This document shows, one piece after another, positions 34,228-44,708 of a stretch of DNA of 64,000 nt. The notes under the pieces are model-generated. The model had not been told where the DNA came from and searched no databases. It saw only the letters and a list, made by a program, of their open reading frames with translations. Location of the stretch: assembly GCF_001659705.1 (NCBI RefSeq), contig NZ_CP015971.1:1736001-1800000 (forward strand). The letters run 5' to 3'. A program made the translations under genes and the position numbers. Numbering within the stretch: position 1 is the first letter of the stretch; each line of letters begins with the position of its first letter. Origin of the DNA: Arachidicoccus sp. BS20 (GTDB lineage: Bacteria > Bacteroidota > Bacteroidia > Chitinophagales > Chitinophagaceae).

Positions 34228-35787
34228 TTAGTGGTTATAACCCGGATTTTGTACCATTTGCGTATTGGGGAATTCGGATAATGGAATAGGTAAAATCTCA
34301 TTTTTGCCTGCCGTAAAATGTTTAGAGAATCCTTTTTCCATATTGTTCAATACTTTATCTGCATCGCCCCAACGAACCAGGTCAAAAAAACGATGACCTT
34401 CTGTTGCCAGTTCCAGATGACGTTCATTTTTAATAGCATCCATTGTAATGGGCACAGAAGATAATCCTACTCTTGCACGAACTGCATCTAATAAGGCTTG
34501 AGCGCGGCTTTTATCGCCGCCGCCCTGTACCAGCGCTTCTGCTTCCATAAGATAAGTGTCTGCTAAACGAATTTCAATATAATCAACACCATAGTTTAAA
34601 TAAGGGTCGCCGCCTGTACCAAGATATTGCTGCAAGGGAGCATATTTTACCACGTTGTACCCGGTATAAGGAAAGCCTAATGTAAATGGAGTAGCGGAAT
34701 AAGCACACAATCCGGCATTGGCAAAACTATCTATATTGTAAATGGTATATTTATAGCGCGGGTCATATTTTCCGTTTGTTACCATAGCATCATACAAATC
34801 GTATGAAATGGGTGTAAATCCCCAACCTGTTACTATCGTGGGGGCCGGAGCGCTTTTAAAGCTGTAATTTCTGGGACCGCACATAACGGCATACATATTT
34901 CCCGTGAGGGTATTTCCACTCCAGTCGCCAAACTTTTGACTGTTTGAATGTTGAATTTCCAAAATAGCTTCCGAGTTAAACTTCTGGGTAAAAATATCGC
35001 CATAGTTAGCCATTAAATGATATCCATATTGACTGGTACCACCCGGTGTTCCATTTACATCTTTCAACATATTAGCCGCTTCGGTATATTTTTTATCATA
35101 TAAATATACTTTACCCAGCAATGCTTTTCCGGCACCTTGCGTAGCGCGACCATTATCCGAAGCATCAACTGTAACAGGCAAGTCAGGAATGGCATCATTC
35201 AAATCTTTCTCAATTTGTGTATATACATCCGCCGGAGCCGCTTGTTTTGCTGCATACACTTCGTCTAAAGATGCGGCTGTTGTAAACAAAGGCACATTGC
35301 CAAACCAACGTACCAGACGGAAATAATAATAAGCACGCAAAAATTTAGCTTCTGCCACATAACGGGCTTTGGTAGCTTCGTCCAATCCCGGCACGCCGTC
35401 TAATTTTGAAAGCAACAAATTGCTGGCGGTAACTCCCTGAAAAGCTACATCCCATAAGCCATTAGGCATGAGAGCCGGGGTTAGTGTACTCATATCGTTC
35501 ATGGCAGTCCATGTTACTTGATCATTTGTACTCGCTCCGCCGGAATAACATTCGTCCGAAGCCGCATTTGCAAGTCCCTCAGGAGAACAATAGCCGTCAT
35601 GGTAAGTAATACCCATAGGACCATAGGCAGCTACCAAACCAGCAAATGCCTGGTCGGGACTTGAATAATAATTACTTTCCAAGGTCTCTCCTTTTGGTTC
35701 AGGTTCCAGAAAAGACTTGGAACATGAATTTATGGTTAAAGCACCCATCAATATCAAGATGCCCAGTGATATCTTATTTCGTTTCAT
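34228..35787 (-). CDS. RagB/SusD family nutrient uptake outer membrane lipoprotein
   Basis: A 519-residue SusD-like protein with lipoprotein signal 'ILILMGALTINSCSKSF'. It has the SusD features: 'EPEPKGETLESNYYSSPDQAFAGLVAAY', a TPR-like helix region ('ARYVAEAKFLRAYYYFRLVRWFGNVPLFTT' and 'ATQGAGKALLGKVYLYDKKYTEAANMLKDV') and the C-terminal 'IRLADTYLMEAEALVQGGGD', 'NERHLELATEGHRFFDLVRWG'. It caps the SusC porin and binds the polysaccharide. It is 27 bp after susC, which is the usual pair order. Confidence 0.95.
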   Translation of the reverse strand: MKRNKISLGILILMGALTINSCSKSFLEPEPKGETLESNYYSSPDQAFAGLVAAYGPMGITYHDGYCSPEGLANAASDECYSGGASTNDQVTWTAMNDMSTLTPALMPNGLWDVAFQGVTASNLLLSKLDGVPGLDEATKARYVAEAKFLRAYYYFRLVRWFGNVPLFTTAASLDEVYAAKQAAPADVYTQIEKDLNDAIPDLPVTVDASDNGRATQGAGKALLGKVYLYDKKYTEAANMLKDVNGTPGGTSQYGYHLMANYGDIFTQKFNSEAILEIQHSNSQKFGDWSGNTLTGNMYAVMCGPRNYSFKSAPAPTIVTGWGFTPISYDLYDAMVTNGKYDPRYKYTIYNIDSFANAGLCAYSATPFTLGFPYTGYNVVKYAPLQQYLGTGGDPYLNYGVDYIEIRLADTYLMEAEALVQGGGDKSRAQALLDAVRARVGLSSVPITMDAIKNERHLELATEGHRFFDLVRWGDADKVLNNMEKGFSKHFTAGKNEILPIPLSEFPNTQMVQNPGYNH

Positions 35788-35814
35788 AATCTTCTATTTT
35801 ATATAATTATTTTT

Positions 35815-38800
35815 TTACAATCCTACGTTTAAACCAAGAATGAATGTTCTTGCCTGCGGATAAAGCCCTTTATCCACTCCTCCGCTGATTTCCGGATCAT
35901 AGCCCGTATATTTGGTAAGCGTGAAAACATTACTAACACTTGCAAATACCCGAACCGTCTGAAATTTTATAGTGCTTAACCATGACTGCGGCAAAGTGTA
36001 TCCCAACTGTAAAGTTTTCAGTCTGAAATACGCACCATTTTGTAAATAAAAGCTGGATGGATTACTAAAATTATTATTAGGGTCAGCATCTGTCAAGCGC
36101 GGGTAATTACTGTTAGGATTCAATTCCGTCCACGCATCCAGTGCTTCAATTTGATAGTTTGCACCGCCTGTTGGTCCGCCTACACCCACATCTCTGCGGC
36201 GGTAAGCCTGAAATATTTTATTGCCCCAAACTCCTTGTCCGAATGCGAGCAAATCCCAGTTCTTCCATGAGAAATTAATATTAAACCCGTATATCCAATG
36301 CGGATTAGGGTCGCCAAGAAAAGTTCTGTCATCACTATTAATAACACCTTTTCCGCCGTCCGGATTATTCGGATTTTTCCACCATTTCAAATCGCCTGGT
36401 TTGGCATTTGGTTGATAAAGCTGAAAAGTACCGCCGGCATCGGTATAACCGTAAGAATTAATTTCAGCTTGTGATTTAAAAGTGCCCAATTCTTTAAACC
36501 CATAAAACGCACCTATTGGTTGCCCGACAGCCGTACGAGTCAAAGGATACAAACTTGCCTGCCATGTGGCACCGCCATCCAAATATTCTTTACCATCGCC
36601 CAAATAGGTTACTGTATTTTTATTATAAGAAATATTGCCGCTTACATTTAAACGAAAATCCTGCCCAAAGTTTTTTCGATAGCCCAGCTCCAGTTCAACA
36701 CCTTTGTTGCTCATATCTCCTACGTTTGACCAAGGTTGTCCCAAATACCCTGCGAAGCCGGGTATTTGTACTGTTTGCAGCATCCCCGTAGTTTTTTTGT
36801 TATAATAGTCAAAGGTTACCGTAAAATTATGCAGCAATACGGCATCGAAGCCCGCATCAAACGATGAAGTACTTTCCCATTTCAAATCAGGATTTGACGG
36901 AGAGGTAGGTCCATAACCGATTGTAAGACCATCGTTCCCAAAAATATAGTTTCTAAGTCCACCACCTTGAATGAGTGATACGTATTGGAATGGAGACAAT
37001 GACATTTCATTGCCCACCTTACCATAAGATACACGGATTTTCAAATTGTCTATCGGTGTATTTTTAGGGAAGAATTTTTCACGTGTTGCAACCCAACCAA
37101 ACTGTGCAGAAGGAAAAGTAGCCCACCGATTGTTAGAACCAAATTTTGAAGAAGCATCGCGTCGTATAATACCCATGAACAAATACTTTTCGTCATAATT
37201 GTAACTTACACGACCAAAATATGACTCTAAAGTATAAACCTGATTTTCATAGCCATTTCCAACTTTTAAAGAATCGGGCAAATCCCACCCGAATGATGCA
37301 TCCTCATAATTGCTAACCGGCTCTCCATAATGTGTAGCATTAACGCCTTCGCCCGTTTGCTTGGTGGCGCTACTTCCTACCATAACATCGAAGTTATGTA
37401 AGCCTATTTGTTTGCTATATGAAGCAGTATTATCCCAGTTCCAAGTTAAATTATGTTCTGCATCGCGATACTGCGAGTTTTGAGCGCCGGGCGGCGTTCT
37501 GTCATTGGTTGTATTAAGATAATAATAGGGCATATACGAAGTGGATTCTGAACCCCAGAATCCGCCTTTCACATTGATTTGTGAACGCAAATTCAAGCCA
37601 TCAATAGGATTGACATTGATATAAGCATTCCCCACAAAATTATTAGACCAGCCATAATTACCCCGCTGCGTTTGTATATAAGCCAAAGGATTGGTCATTT
37701 CCTGTTGTACATTGGGCGATATTGAATAATACATTCCATTAGGCGCCTTTACCAAATAAGGAATAACCCTTGTCGGGTACGTTCCGGGATTTGCTGCAAC
37801 AAACTCCGAATCCACATACACCGGTGTAATGGGGTCTAAATTTAAAGCTGCGCTTAAAGGACCGCCAAATTCAGAATTAGTATTCAAGCCGGTATTATTT
37901 TTCTGATAAGTATAACTTAGGTTTTCGCCAATTTGTACATACTTACTCAATTTAAAACTGGTATTAGTAGTAAGAGAGAATTGCTTATCATAAGCAATGG
38001 ACGGCGCAATGATACCTTGCGTTCCTCTATATCCCGCTGACAGAAAATAGGTGGATTTCTCAGTACCGCCACTCACATTGATATCATGATTCTGATAGAG
38101 TGCATTATTGCTGAATATTTCATCCTGCCAATTAGTACCACTACCATAAATTGAAGGCGAAGGATAAGGAACCGGATTACCATCATTGATAGCAGCTTCA
38201 TTTCTCAGCTCTGCATATTGCGTAGCATTAGCCATTTTTACTTTTGTAATGGGACGTTGCCAACCTATTTGCCCACTGTAATTAATACGCATAGGAGCAT
38301 TTAAAGCACCTTTCTTCGTAGTAATAATAACAACTCCATTTGAAGCCCGGCTTCCATAAATAGCACCCGAAGCGGCATCTTTTAACACTTCCATAGAAGC
38401 GATGTCGTTAGGATTCAGATAATCAATTCCCCCGTTCATTACAACACCGTCCACAACATAGAGAGGGTCGCTGTTGTTAATAGTAGTTGTACCTCTAATT
38501 CTGATAGTTGGTGCCGAGCCGGGAGCACCGGAACTTTGTGTTACCATAACGCCGGCTGCCTGCCCACGCAAGGCATCATCAAAACGGGTAATCTGCTTAT
38601 TGGCAATATCTTTCGCAGTTACCTGAGCAATAGCGCCCGTTACCAGACTTTTCTTTTGTGTTCCGTAACCGATTACTACAATATCATTCAGTTCGGTTGT
38701 TACTGCTTGTAATTGAATATCCGACAGCGTAGCGCCGCTTACCGTAATCTCTTTTGAAGTATAGCCGGTATATGAAATAACCAGCACATCGCCTGTTTGA

Positions 38801-39045
38801 GCGTCAATTGAAAATTTACCGTCATCTGTTGTTAATGTACCTTTTGTTGTTCCTTTTATTTGGACAGAAACGCCGCCGAGTCCTTGTCCGGAACTGTCAA
38901 CAACTCGTCCGGTTACAGGCTGTTGAAAATTATCAACATAATTGAATTTGAATATTCGCGCTTTTGCCCATCCCGACAAAAGAACAAACATTAGTAGTAA
39001 AACTAAAATCGGAATAACCGACATCGTGTGTTTCATTTTTTGCAT
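35815..39045 (-). CDS. SusC/RagA family TonB-linked outer membrane protein
   Basis: A 1076-residue SusC-like transporter. After the signal region comes a carboxypeptidase-like regulatory domain ('VTGRVVDSSGQGLGGVSVQIKG', 'VLVISYTGYTSKEI') and the plug ('LNDIVVIGYGTQKKSLVTGAIAQVT', 'DALRGQAAGVMVTQSSGAPGSAPTIRIRG', 'NDIASMEVLKDAASGAIYGSRASNGVVIITTKKG'), then a large beta barrel ending 'ARTFILGLNVGL'. It takes up oligosaccharides with energy from TonB. No STN domain is seen, so a FecR-sigma signalling link is unlikely. An alternative ATG at 39036 would shorten the N-terminus by three residues. Confidence 0.96.
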   Translation of the reverse strand: MQKMKHTMSVIPILVLLLMFVLLSGWAKARIFKFNYVDNFQQPVTGRVVDSSGQGLGGVSVQIKGTTKGTLTTDDGKFSIDAQTGDVLVISYTGYTSKEITVSGATLSDIQLQAVTTELNDIVVIGYGTQKKSLVTGAIAQVTAKDIANKQITRFDDALRGQAAGVMVTQSSGAPGSAPTIRIRGTTTINNSDPLYVVDGVVMNGGIDYLNPNDIASMEVLKDAASGAIYGSRASNGVVIITTKKGALNAPMRINYSGQIGWQRPITKVKMANATQYAELRNEAAINDGNPVPYPSPSIYGSGTNWQDEIFSNNALYQNHDINVSGGTEKSTYFLSAGYRGTQGIIAPSIAYDKQFSLTTNTSFKLSKYVQIGENLSYTYQKNNTGLNTNSEFGGPLSAALNLDPITPVYVDSEFVAANPGTYPTRVIPYLVKAPNGMYYSISPNVQQEMTNPLAYIQTQRGNYGWSNNFVGNAYINVNPIDGLNLRSQINVKGGFWGSESTSYMPYYYLNTTNDRTPPGAQNSQYRDAEHNLTWNWDNTASYSKQIGLHNFDVMVGSSATKQTGEGVNATHYGEPVSNYEDASFGWDLPDSLKVGNGYENQVYTLESYFGRVSYNYDEKYLFMGIIRRDASSKFGSNNRWATFPSAQFGWVATREKFFPKNTPIDNLKIRVSYGKVGNEMSLSPFQYVSLIQGGGLRNYIFGNDGLTIGYGPTSPSNPDLKWESTSSFDAGFDAVLLHNFTVTFDYYNKKTTGMLQTVQIPGFAGYLGQPWSNVGDMSNKGVELELGYRKNFGQDFRLNVSGNISYNKNTVTYLGDGKEYLDGGATWQASLYPLTRTAVGQPIGAFYGFKELGTFKSQAEINSYGYTDAGGTFQLYQPNAKPGDLKWWKNPNNPDGGKGVINSDDRTFLGDPNPHWIYGFNINFSWKNWDLLAFGQGVWGNKIFQAYRRRDVGVGGPTGGANYQIEALDAWTELNPNSNYPRLTDADPNNNFSNPSSFYLQNGAYFRLKTLQLGYTLPQSWLSTIKFQTVRVFASVSNVFTLTKYTGYDPEISGGVDKGLYPQARTFILGLNVGL

Positions 39046-39130
39046 GTTATCAAATTTGGATTTTGAAAAATGTTTGTTACAAAATATTTATGCTTAAAAG
39101 CTGTGTGTTCAAATAAGATATATTTATAAA

Positions 39131-41419
39131 TTATTTGCTCCAATCAATAGCTGCTGATTGTGTATCGCGAGAATTACTGCCGATGCGAACGATAAATTCT
39201 CCTGCGTCCCAATCGTATTTTAAATCATAATCATAATACTTCAAATCGTTTGGCGTAATGTTGAACGTCACATCTCTGCTTTCTCCCGGCTGGAGAAAAA
39301 CTTTTTGGAAGCCTTTCAAATCTTCCACGCTGCGCGTAACTCTTGCAACCGGGTCGGTAATGTAAAGTTGTGCCGTTTCTTCGCCTGCAAATTTTCCCGT
39401 GTTGGTAATGGTTACCGTCGCTTTCACGGTTTCATTGCCGGAAGGTTTTGCATTGGAAAGCCTGATTTTTCCGTAAGAAAAAGTTGTATAACTCAAACCA
39501 AAACCGAACGGATACAGCGGCTCGTTTGACACATCGAGATAATCGGATTTATATTTTGTGCCTGCTCCGTCTTTTATTTCGTCATAATATCTTCCCGTAT
39601 TTTTTCGGTTGTAATAAATAGGCACTTGTCCTACATCTTTCGGAAACGACATGGTAATTTTACCCGAAGGATTATATTTTCCGAACAACACATCAGCAAC
39701 GGCATTTCCGGCTTCCGTGCCGCCGAACCAAACATCAAGAATCGCATCGCAATTATCATTTTCCCAATTGAGTGTGAGCGGTCTTCCGTTGAACAAAACG
39801 GCTACCAGCGGCTTACCCGTCTGCTTCAACGCTTTTAATAATTTTTCCTGACTTGCAGGAATATTGATGTGCGTACGGCTTGCAGATTCGCCGGTCATAT
39901 CTGCTGCTTCGCCTACAACAGCAACAATTACATCGGATTGCTGTGCTGCTTTTACGGCATCCGCAATCATTTGCTCGGGCGTTCTTTTGTCGGTAGAGAT
40001 TTCGTTTTTAAAAACATTTACCCTCTTTTTCAACAGCGCATCGTCCGTAATGTTTGCGCCTTTTTGATAAATGATATTTACATTACTTCCGACCAGACTT
40101 TTAATTCCGTCTAAAACAGAAACGGCATCGGCAGTTTCGCCTGCAACATTCCATGCACCCAGCATATTTTCTTTTGAATCTGCCAGCGGACCAATAACAG
40201 CAATTGTACCTTTGGTTTGTAAAGGCAAGGTTTGTTGGTTGTTTTTGAGTAAGACAAAAGAATGTTCCGCCGCTTTTCTTGCGAAATTTTTGTTTGCCTG
40301 TGTAAGAATCTCTTTAGCAGGTCTTTCGGGATTGATGAATAAATAAGGATTTTGAAATAATCCCAGCTTATATTTGGCTTCCAGTATAACGCGGCAAGCA
40401 TCATCAACGGTCTGTTCGGACACTTTTCCTTCGCCTATTAATTGTTTCAAAGTATGTAAATAATGTTCGCCCACCATTTCCATATTTGTACCTGCATTTA
40501 TAGCAAGCGCCGAAATGGTTTTCTCGTCGCCGAGACCGTGATTCATCAGTTCGCCTACTGCAGAATAGTCACTCACGGTAAACCCTTTAAAATTCCATTG
40601 TTTGCGTAGCACATCCGTCAGCAACCATTTATTTGCAGAAGAAGGAAGCCCGTTTAAATCGTTGAACGAAGTCATCACGCTGCCGACGCCCGCATCCACG
40701 GCGGCTTTGTATGGAGGAAAATAATATTGATACATTTGTTGCGGACTCATATCTACGCTATTATATTCCCGTCCCGCGACAACCGCACCGTACAATGCAA
40801 AATGTTTTACACATGCCATCACAGTATTGTCCGAACCGAAATTTTGCTGATAACCCTCAACCATTGCCTTCGCCATTTGAGAACCGAGAAAAGGGTCCTC
40901 GCCGCTGCCTTCAACCACGCGCCCCCAACGGGCATCGCGGGAAATATCTACCATTGGAGAGAACACCCAGTTAACGCCATCGGCAGACGCCTCAATAGCA
41001 GCAATTCTTGCAACCTGTCTTACCAGCGCAGTATCCCAACTTGCAGAAAGTGCCAATGGAACGGGGAAAATAGTTTTGTGTCCGTGAATGACATCCAGTC
41101 CGAAAATCAACGGAATATGTAAACGGGAATTTTTCACAGCGATGTCCTGTAGTTTTTTTATCCGGTTCACATCCCAAATGCCAAACAAACCGCCCATTTC
41201 CCCGGAAGAAATTCTTTGATTAATATCTTTACTGATTTCATTTCCCGTAACAGCCCCGCCGGAAACAACCGATAAATTTAATTGTCCTATCTTCTCATCC
41301 AAAGTCATTTTTGACATAAGATTGTCAATAAATTCTTTTTCCTGCTGCGCAAATAACAGAGGGTTGTGCAAAAAAATAATAATAGCTATACTAAAAATTT
41401 TTACGATTGATTTTTTCAT
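39131..41419 (-). CDS. bglX: glycoside hydrolase family 3 beta-glucosidase (BglX-like)
   Basis: A 762-residue exported enzyme with a signal peptide ('SIVKIFSIAIIIFLHNPLLFAQQ'). The N-terminal TIM barrel carries 'PLIFGLDVIHGHKTIFPVPLALSASWD', 'VVEGSGEDPFLGSQMAKAMVEGYQ', 'CVKHFALYGA' and the nucleophile loop 'FKGFTVSDYSAVGELMNHGLG'. The alpha/beta sandwich and a fibronectin type III-like C-terminus follow ('YPFGFGLSYTTFSY', 'NTGKFAGEETAQLYI'). Predicted to release glucose from beta-gluco-oligosaccharides in the periplasm. It is the first gene of the leftward PUL, 85 bp before susC and divergent from the regulator. Confidence 0.94.
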   Translation of the reverse strand: MKKSIVKIFSIAIIIFLHNPLLFAQQEKEFIDNLMSKMTLDEKIGQLNLSVVSGGAVTGNEISKDINQRISSGEMGGLFGIWDVNRIKKLQDIAVKNSRLHIPLIFGLDVIHGHKTIFPVPLALSASWDTALVRQVARIAAIEASADGVNWVFSPMVDISRDARWGRVVEGSGEDPFLGSQMAKAMVEGYQQNFGSDNTVMACVKHFALYGAVVAGREYNSVDMSPQQMYQYYFPPYKAAVDAGVGSVMTSFNDLNGLPSSANKWLLTDVLRKQWNFKGFTVSDYSAVGELMNHGLGDEKTISALAINAGTNMEMVGEHYLHTLKQLIGEGKVSEQTVDDACRVILEAKYKLGLFQNPYLFINPERPAKEILTQANKNFARKAAEHSFVLLKNNQQTLPLQTKGTIAVIGPLADSKENMLGAWNVAGETADAVSVLDGIKSLVGSNVNIIYQKGANITDDALLKKRVNVFKNEISTDKRTPEQMIADAVKAAQQSDVIVAVVGEAADMTGESASRTHINIPASQEKLLKALKQTGKPLVAVLFNGRPLTLNWENDNCDAILDVWFGGTEAGNAVADVLFGKYNPSGKITMSFPKDVGQVPIYYNRKNTGRYYDEIKDGAGTKYKSDYLDVSNEPLYPFGFGLSYTTFSYGKIRLSNAKPSGNETVKATVTITNTGKFAGEETAQLYITDPVARVTRSVEDLKGFQKVFLQPGESRDVTFNITPNDLKYYDYDLKYDWDAGEFIVRIGSNSRDTQSAAIDWSK

Positions 41420-41565
41420 TTTATGACTAAAAATTAAATGTTCGTTATTTGCCGAACGGAAGCACTTACAAAAGATTGTTTGTTAAAACGATAGGCAAAG
41501 TTTCGGAAATATTTATCCTAATCCAAATTAACAAGCACTACATTACCACTACAAATTAAAATATT

Positions 41566-41610
41566 ATAATTGATAATCAATTATTTATAACCAAACAATT
41601 AACAATTGTT
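41566..41610. promoter_or_regulatory. two AT-rich palindromes between the GH3 gene and the regulator
   Basis: ATAATTGAT-a-ATCAATTAT at 41566-41584 (9-bp arms) and AACAATT-aac-AATTGTT at 41594-41610 (7-bp arms), with centres about 27 bp apart. They lie in the 272-bp divergent gap, 80-120 bp before the regulator ATG. Candidate operators; the binding protein is not known. Confidence 0.4.
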
Positions 41611-41691
41611 ATTTTATTTTCGATTTTGAGAAATTATTTTATAGCTTTAACATATAAAATAGGAATCCCAGGAAGCATTCACAAAAAAATT

Positions 41692-44607
41692 ATGAAGCCT
41701 CACGTTTTTTTATATTTTCTTTTTTTGATGGTCGTGCTGCCCTTCAGATTGTTTGGGCAAAACATCATTGGCGCTCCGGACATTATTTATTATGATAATG
41801 AAGATTTTAATGCAGGTGCGCAAACGTGGATGATGGGACAAGATAAGTTTGGCATTATGTATTTAGGCAATGCCGACGGGCTGGTAACTTACAACGGAAA
41901 AGAATGGAAAATATATCCCTTGCCAAACAAAACGCTTATCCGTTCCGTAAAAATAGATAATGACGGGAAAATTTACGTAGGCGGGCAGGACGAGTTTGGT
42001 TATTTTTTTCCCGATAAAAAAGGCGACCTCGCCTATCATTCTCTTACCAATTTATTTCCCGCGGAAGACCAAACTTTCGGAGATGTATGGAATATTTCGA
42101 TAATAGGAAAAGATATTTTTATCCGCTGCGCAAATGAAATTTTTCATATCAGACCGGATAAAAAAACAGAAGTTTTCAAATCATCTACACATTGGCTGTA
42201 CATGGCGGATGTGAACGGGAAAATATATGCGCAAGACCAAAGCGCCGGTTTACTCGAATACCGCAACGGTCAATGGATATTGTTAACACGCGCCGTTCTC
42301 AATACTATTATTACCGGCGTTTTGCCCATGAACACAGGCAATCTGCTTGTCGCTACCTTGAAAAACGGCGCTTTCGTTTTTTCCGAAAAAGGACAATTAT
42401 CTTCTCTGCCGGTCGATAGTAAAATTATCGGCGACCATATTTACACAACCTGTAAAATAAACAGCAACGAATATGCTTTGGGAACTACTTCCGGCGGCGT
42501 TTATTTTATTGATAATCAAGGAAAAACGACTCGACACCTGTCGCACAATCTCGGTTTGCAGAACAACAATATCCTGAGCATGTTTCTGGACAAGGACAAA
42601 AATTTATGGCTCGGATTAGACAAAGGCATTAATAAAGTAAGCATCAACTCTGCCATACAAAAAATATTGCCTGTTGACGGCGCGCCTGCCGCTTGTTACA
42701 CCGCTTGCATTTTCGACCATAAAATTTACATCGGCACGTCGGACGGATTGTATTCTTCTCCGCTCACACTGCCCGAAAACGAAGACCTGAGTTTTTCGGA
42801 CGGGAATTTTTCAAGAGTAGAAAATTCCGGCGGGCAGGTTTGGAGCCTCTTCAATACGAAGCATCAATTACTGATGGGCCATACCGATGGCGCTTTTACC
42901 ATCAAAAACAATAAAGCAATTCCGATTTTCAAAGGAACCGGCGCGTGGTTATTCAAAAACCTGCCTTCAGCTAACACTCATGAAAATAATCTTTTAACGG
43001 GAACTTATTTTGGACTGAATCGTTTGACCAACATAAACGAACAGGTTTCAGATTCAGGACAAGTGAAAAACAGCATCAACGAATCGTTCCGTTTTCTGGA
43101 AATAGATTCTCTTCATCATGTTGTGTGGAGCGCGCATCCGTATCACGGCATTTACAAAATATCCATGAACAGCAGTATGGATACCGTCATTTCAACCAAA
43201 TTATATACACAAAAAAACGGCTTACCAAACAGTCTGAACAATTATGTTTATTCGATAAACCGGCAAATCGTTTTTTGTACAGACAGCGGCTTATACCGCT
43301 ATGATGCACAATACGATAATTTTGTAAAAGACAAACAATACCAAAACATATTTGGCAATATGCCGCTAAGAAGTGTAACGGAAGACGATAGCGGCAATAT
43401 TTGGTTTGTGTCGAAAAAAAAGCTGGGCGTTGCGCTGAAAGACGGACATATCCGCTATTTCCCGGAAGTTACAGGAAAACTGATTGCAGGATTTGAATAT
43501 GTTTACCCGTTAAACCAGCAAAACATTTTCGTAGGTTCTTCCAACGGAATGATTCATATCAATTTTGAAAAGTACCGGCAGCATCACGACGGCATGGGAC
43601 TTGTATTCAACAAAATTATTGCTATTGGCAAAAAAGATTCTTTATTATTCAACGGCTACTTTTCTACCGGAGACAGTATTTATGAAACACAACAAAAAAA
43701 CAATATCGCAACATTGCCTGCATCGTTCAGCTCCATTCATGTTGAATTTACTTCGCCGGAATATACTTTGCATAACAACGTGCAATACAGTTTTCTACTC
43801 GAAGGCTTTGACAGAAACTGGAGTACATGGAATGCGCGAAGCGAAAAAGATTATACCAATCTCCCTTATGGAAAATACATTTTCCGGGTAAAAGCAAAAG
43901 ACAATTTCAACAACGAATCGAAAGAACAGGAATATACTTTTATCATCAGTCCGCACTGGTATCAAACCATACTTGCTTATTTGTTATACATCGCAGCGAC
44001 AGTGGTATTTGTCTTATTACTTGGAAAATATCAGTCCCGCAAATTCGACAAGCAGCGCCTCAAATATGAAGAAGAACAAAAGCAACTGCAATATCTGCAT
44101 CAGCTGGAACTGGAACATAATGAACGGGAAATTATTCAACTGCAAAAAGAAAAACTGGAAAACGAGGTAACATACAAAAACAAAGAACTTGCGCTTACGA
44201 CCATGCACCTGTTCAAACGAGGGAAATTACTTTCCAAAATAAAAGAAGAACTGGTAGATTCCGTAAAAGATATTCCGCCAAAAGAAAGGTCGAGCGAGCT
44301 GATGAAGCTGATAAAAATGCTAAACGAAGCAGAAAAGCAGGACAATGACTGGGAACAGTTTGCCGTGCATTTCGATGATGTCCACAACAACTTTTTACAA
44401 AATTTAAAACACGCATATCCCAATCTTACACAAGCCGACTTAAGAATATGTGCGTATCTCAAAATGAATTTATCATCCAAAGAAATAGCGCAATTACTAA
44501 ATATTTCGTTGAAAAGCGTAGAGATTGCACGGTACAGGCTGCGCAAAAAATTAAGCATTACAGACTCAAATGTAAACCTGTACGATTTTCTGGTAGAAAC
44601 GAAGTGA
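41692..44607 (+). CDS. membrane-spanning propeller regulator with Y_Y_Y and LuxR-type HTH
   Basis: A 971-residue protein from the ATG at 41692; the alternative TTG at 41626 would put 22 residues before the signal-like 'LYFLFLMVVLPFRLFGQ'. Many periplasmic beta-propeller (reg_prop) repeats follow, e.g. 'DKDKNLWLGLDKGINKV' and 'EDDSGNIWFVSKKKLG'. A Y_Y_Y domain ('YSFLLEGFDRNWSTWN', 'NLPYGKYIFRVKAKDNFNNES') sits near residue 700. A TM helix lies at about 755-778, then a coiled coil, then a LuxR-type HTH at about 911-955 ('LTQADLRICAYLKMNLSSKEIAQLLNISLKSVEIARYRL'). Unlike hybrid two-component regulators it has no histidine kinase or receiver. It probably senses the PUL's oligosaccharide and controls the divergent genes. 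Confidence 0.9.
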   Translation: MKPHVFLYFLFLMVVLPFRLFGQNIIGAPDIIYYDNEDFNAGAQTWMMGQDKFGIMYLGNADGLVTYNGKEWKIYPLPNKTLIRSVKIDNDGKIYVGGQDEFGYFFPDKKGDLAYHSLTNLFPAEDQTFGDVWNISIIGKDIFIRCANEIFHIRPDKKTEVFKSSTHWLYMADVNGKIYAQDQSAGLLEYRNGQWILLTRAVLNTIITGVLPMNTGNLLVATLKNGAFVFSEKGQLSSLPVDSKIIGDHIYTTCKINSNEYALGTTSGGVYFIDNQGKTTRHLSHNLGLQNNNILSMFLDKDKNLWLGLDKGINKVSINSAIQKILPVDGAPAACYTACIFDHKIYIGTSDGLYSSPLTLPENEDLSFSDGNFSRVENSGGQVWSLFNTKHQLLMGHTDGAFTIKNNKAIPIFKGTGAWLFKNLPSANTHENNLLTGTYFGLNRLTNINEQVSDSGQVKNSINESFRFLEIDSLHHVVWSAHPYHGIYKISMNSSMDTVISTKLYTQKNGLPNSLNNYVYSINRQIVFCTDSGLYRYDAQYDNFVKDKQYQNIFGNMPLRSVTEDDSGNIWFVSKKKLGVALKDGHIRYFPEVTGKLIAGFEYVYPLNQQNIFVGSSNGMIHINFEKYRQHHDGMGLVFNKIIAIGKKDSLLFNGYFSTGDSIYETQQKNNIATLPASFSSIHVEFTSPEYTLHNNVQYSFLLEGFDRNWSTWNARSEKDYTNLPYGKYIFRVKAKDNFNNESKEQEYTFIISPHWYQTILAYLLYIAATVVFVLLLGKYQSRKFDKQRLKYEEEQKQLQYLHQLELEHNEREIIQLQKEKLENEVTYKNKELALTTMHLFKRGKLLSKIKEELVDSVKDIPPKERSSELMKLIKMLNEAEKQDNDWEQFAVHFDDVHNNFLQNLKHAYPNLTQADLRICAYLKMNLSSKEIAQLLNISLKSVEIARYRLRKKLSITDSNVNLYDFLVETK

Positions 44608-44708
44608 TGGATGTAAATGTTTTTATCCCACAAATTTTACAGCCGGGTTTTTACTTCAATTTCTTAACTTAGAGCGATTTTGATTTCTCCAAATTTAATT
44701 TTCCGATA

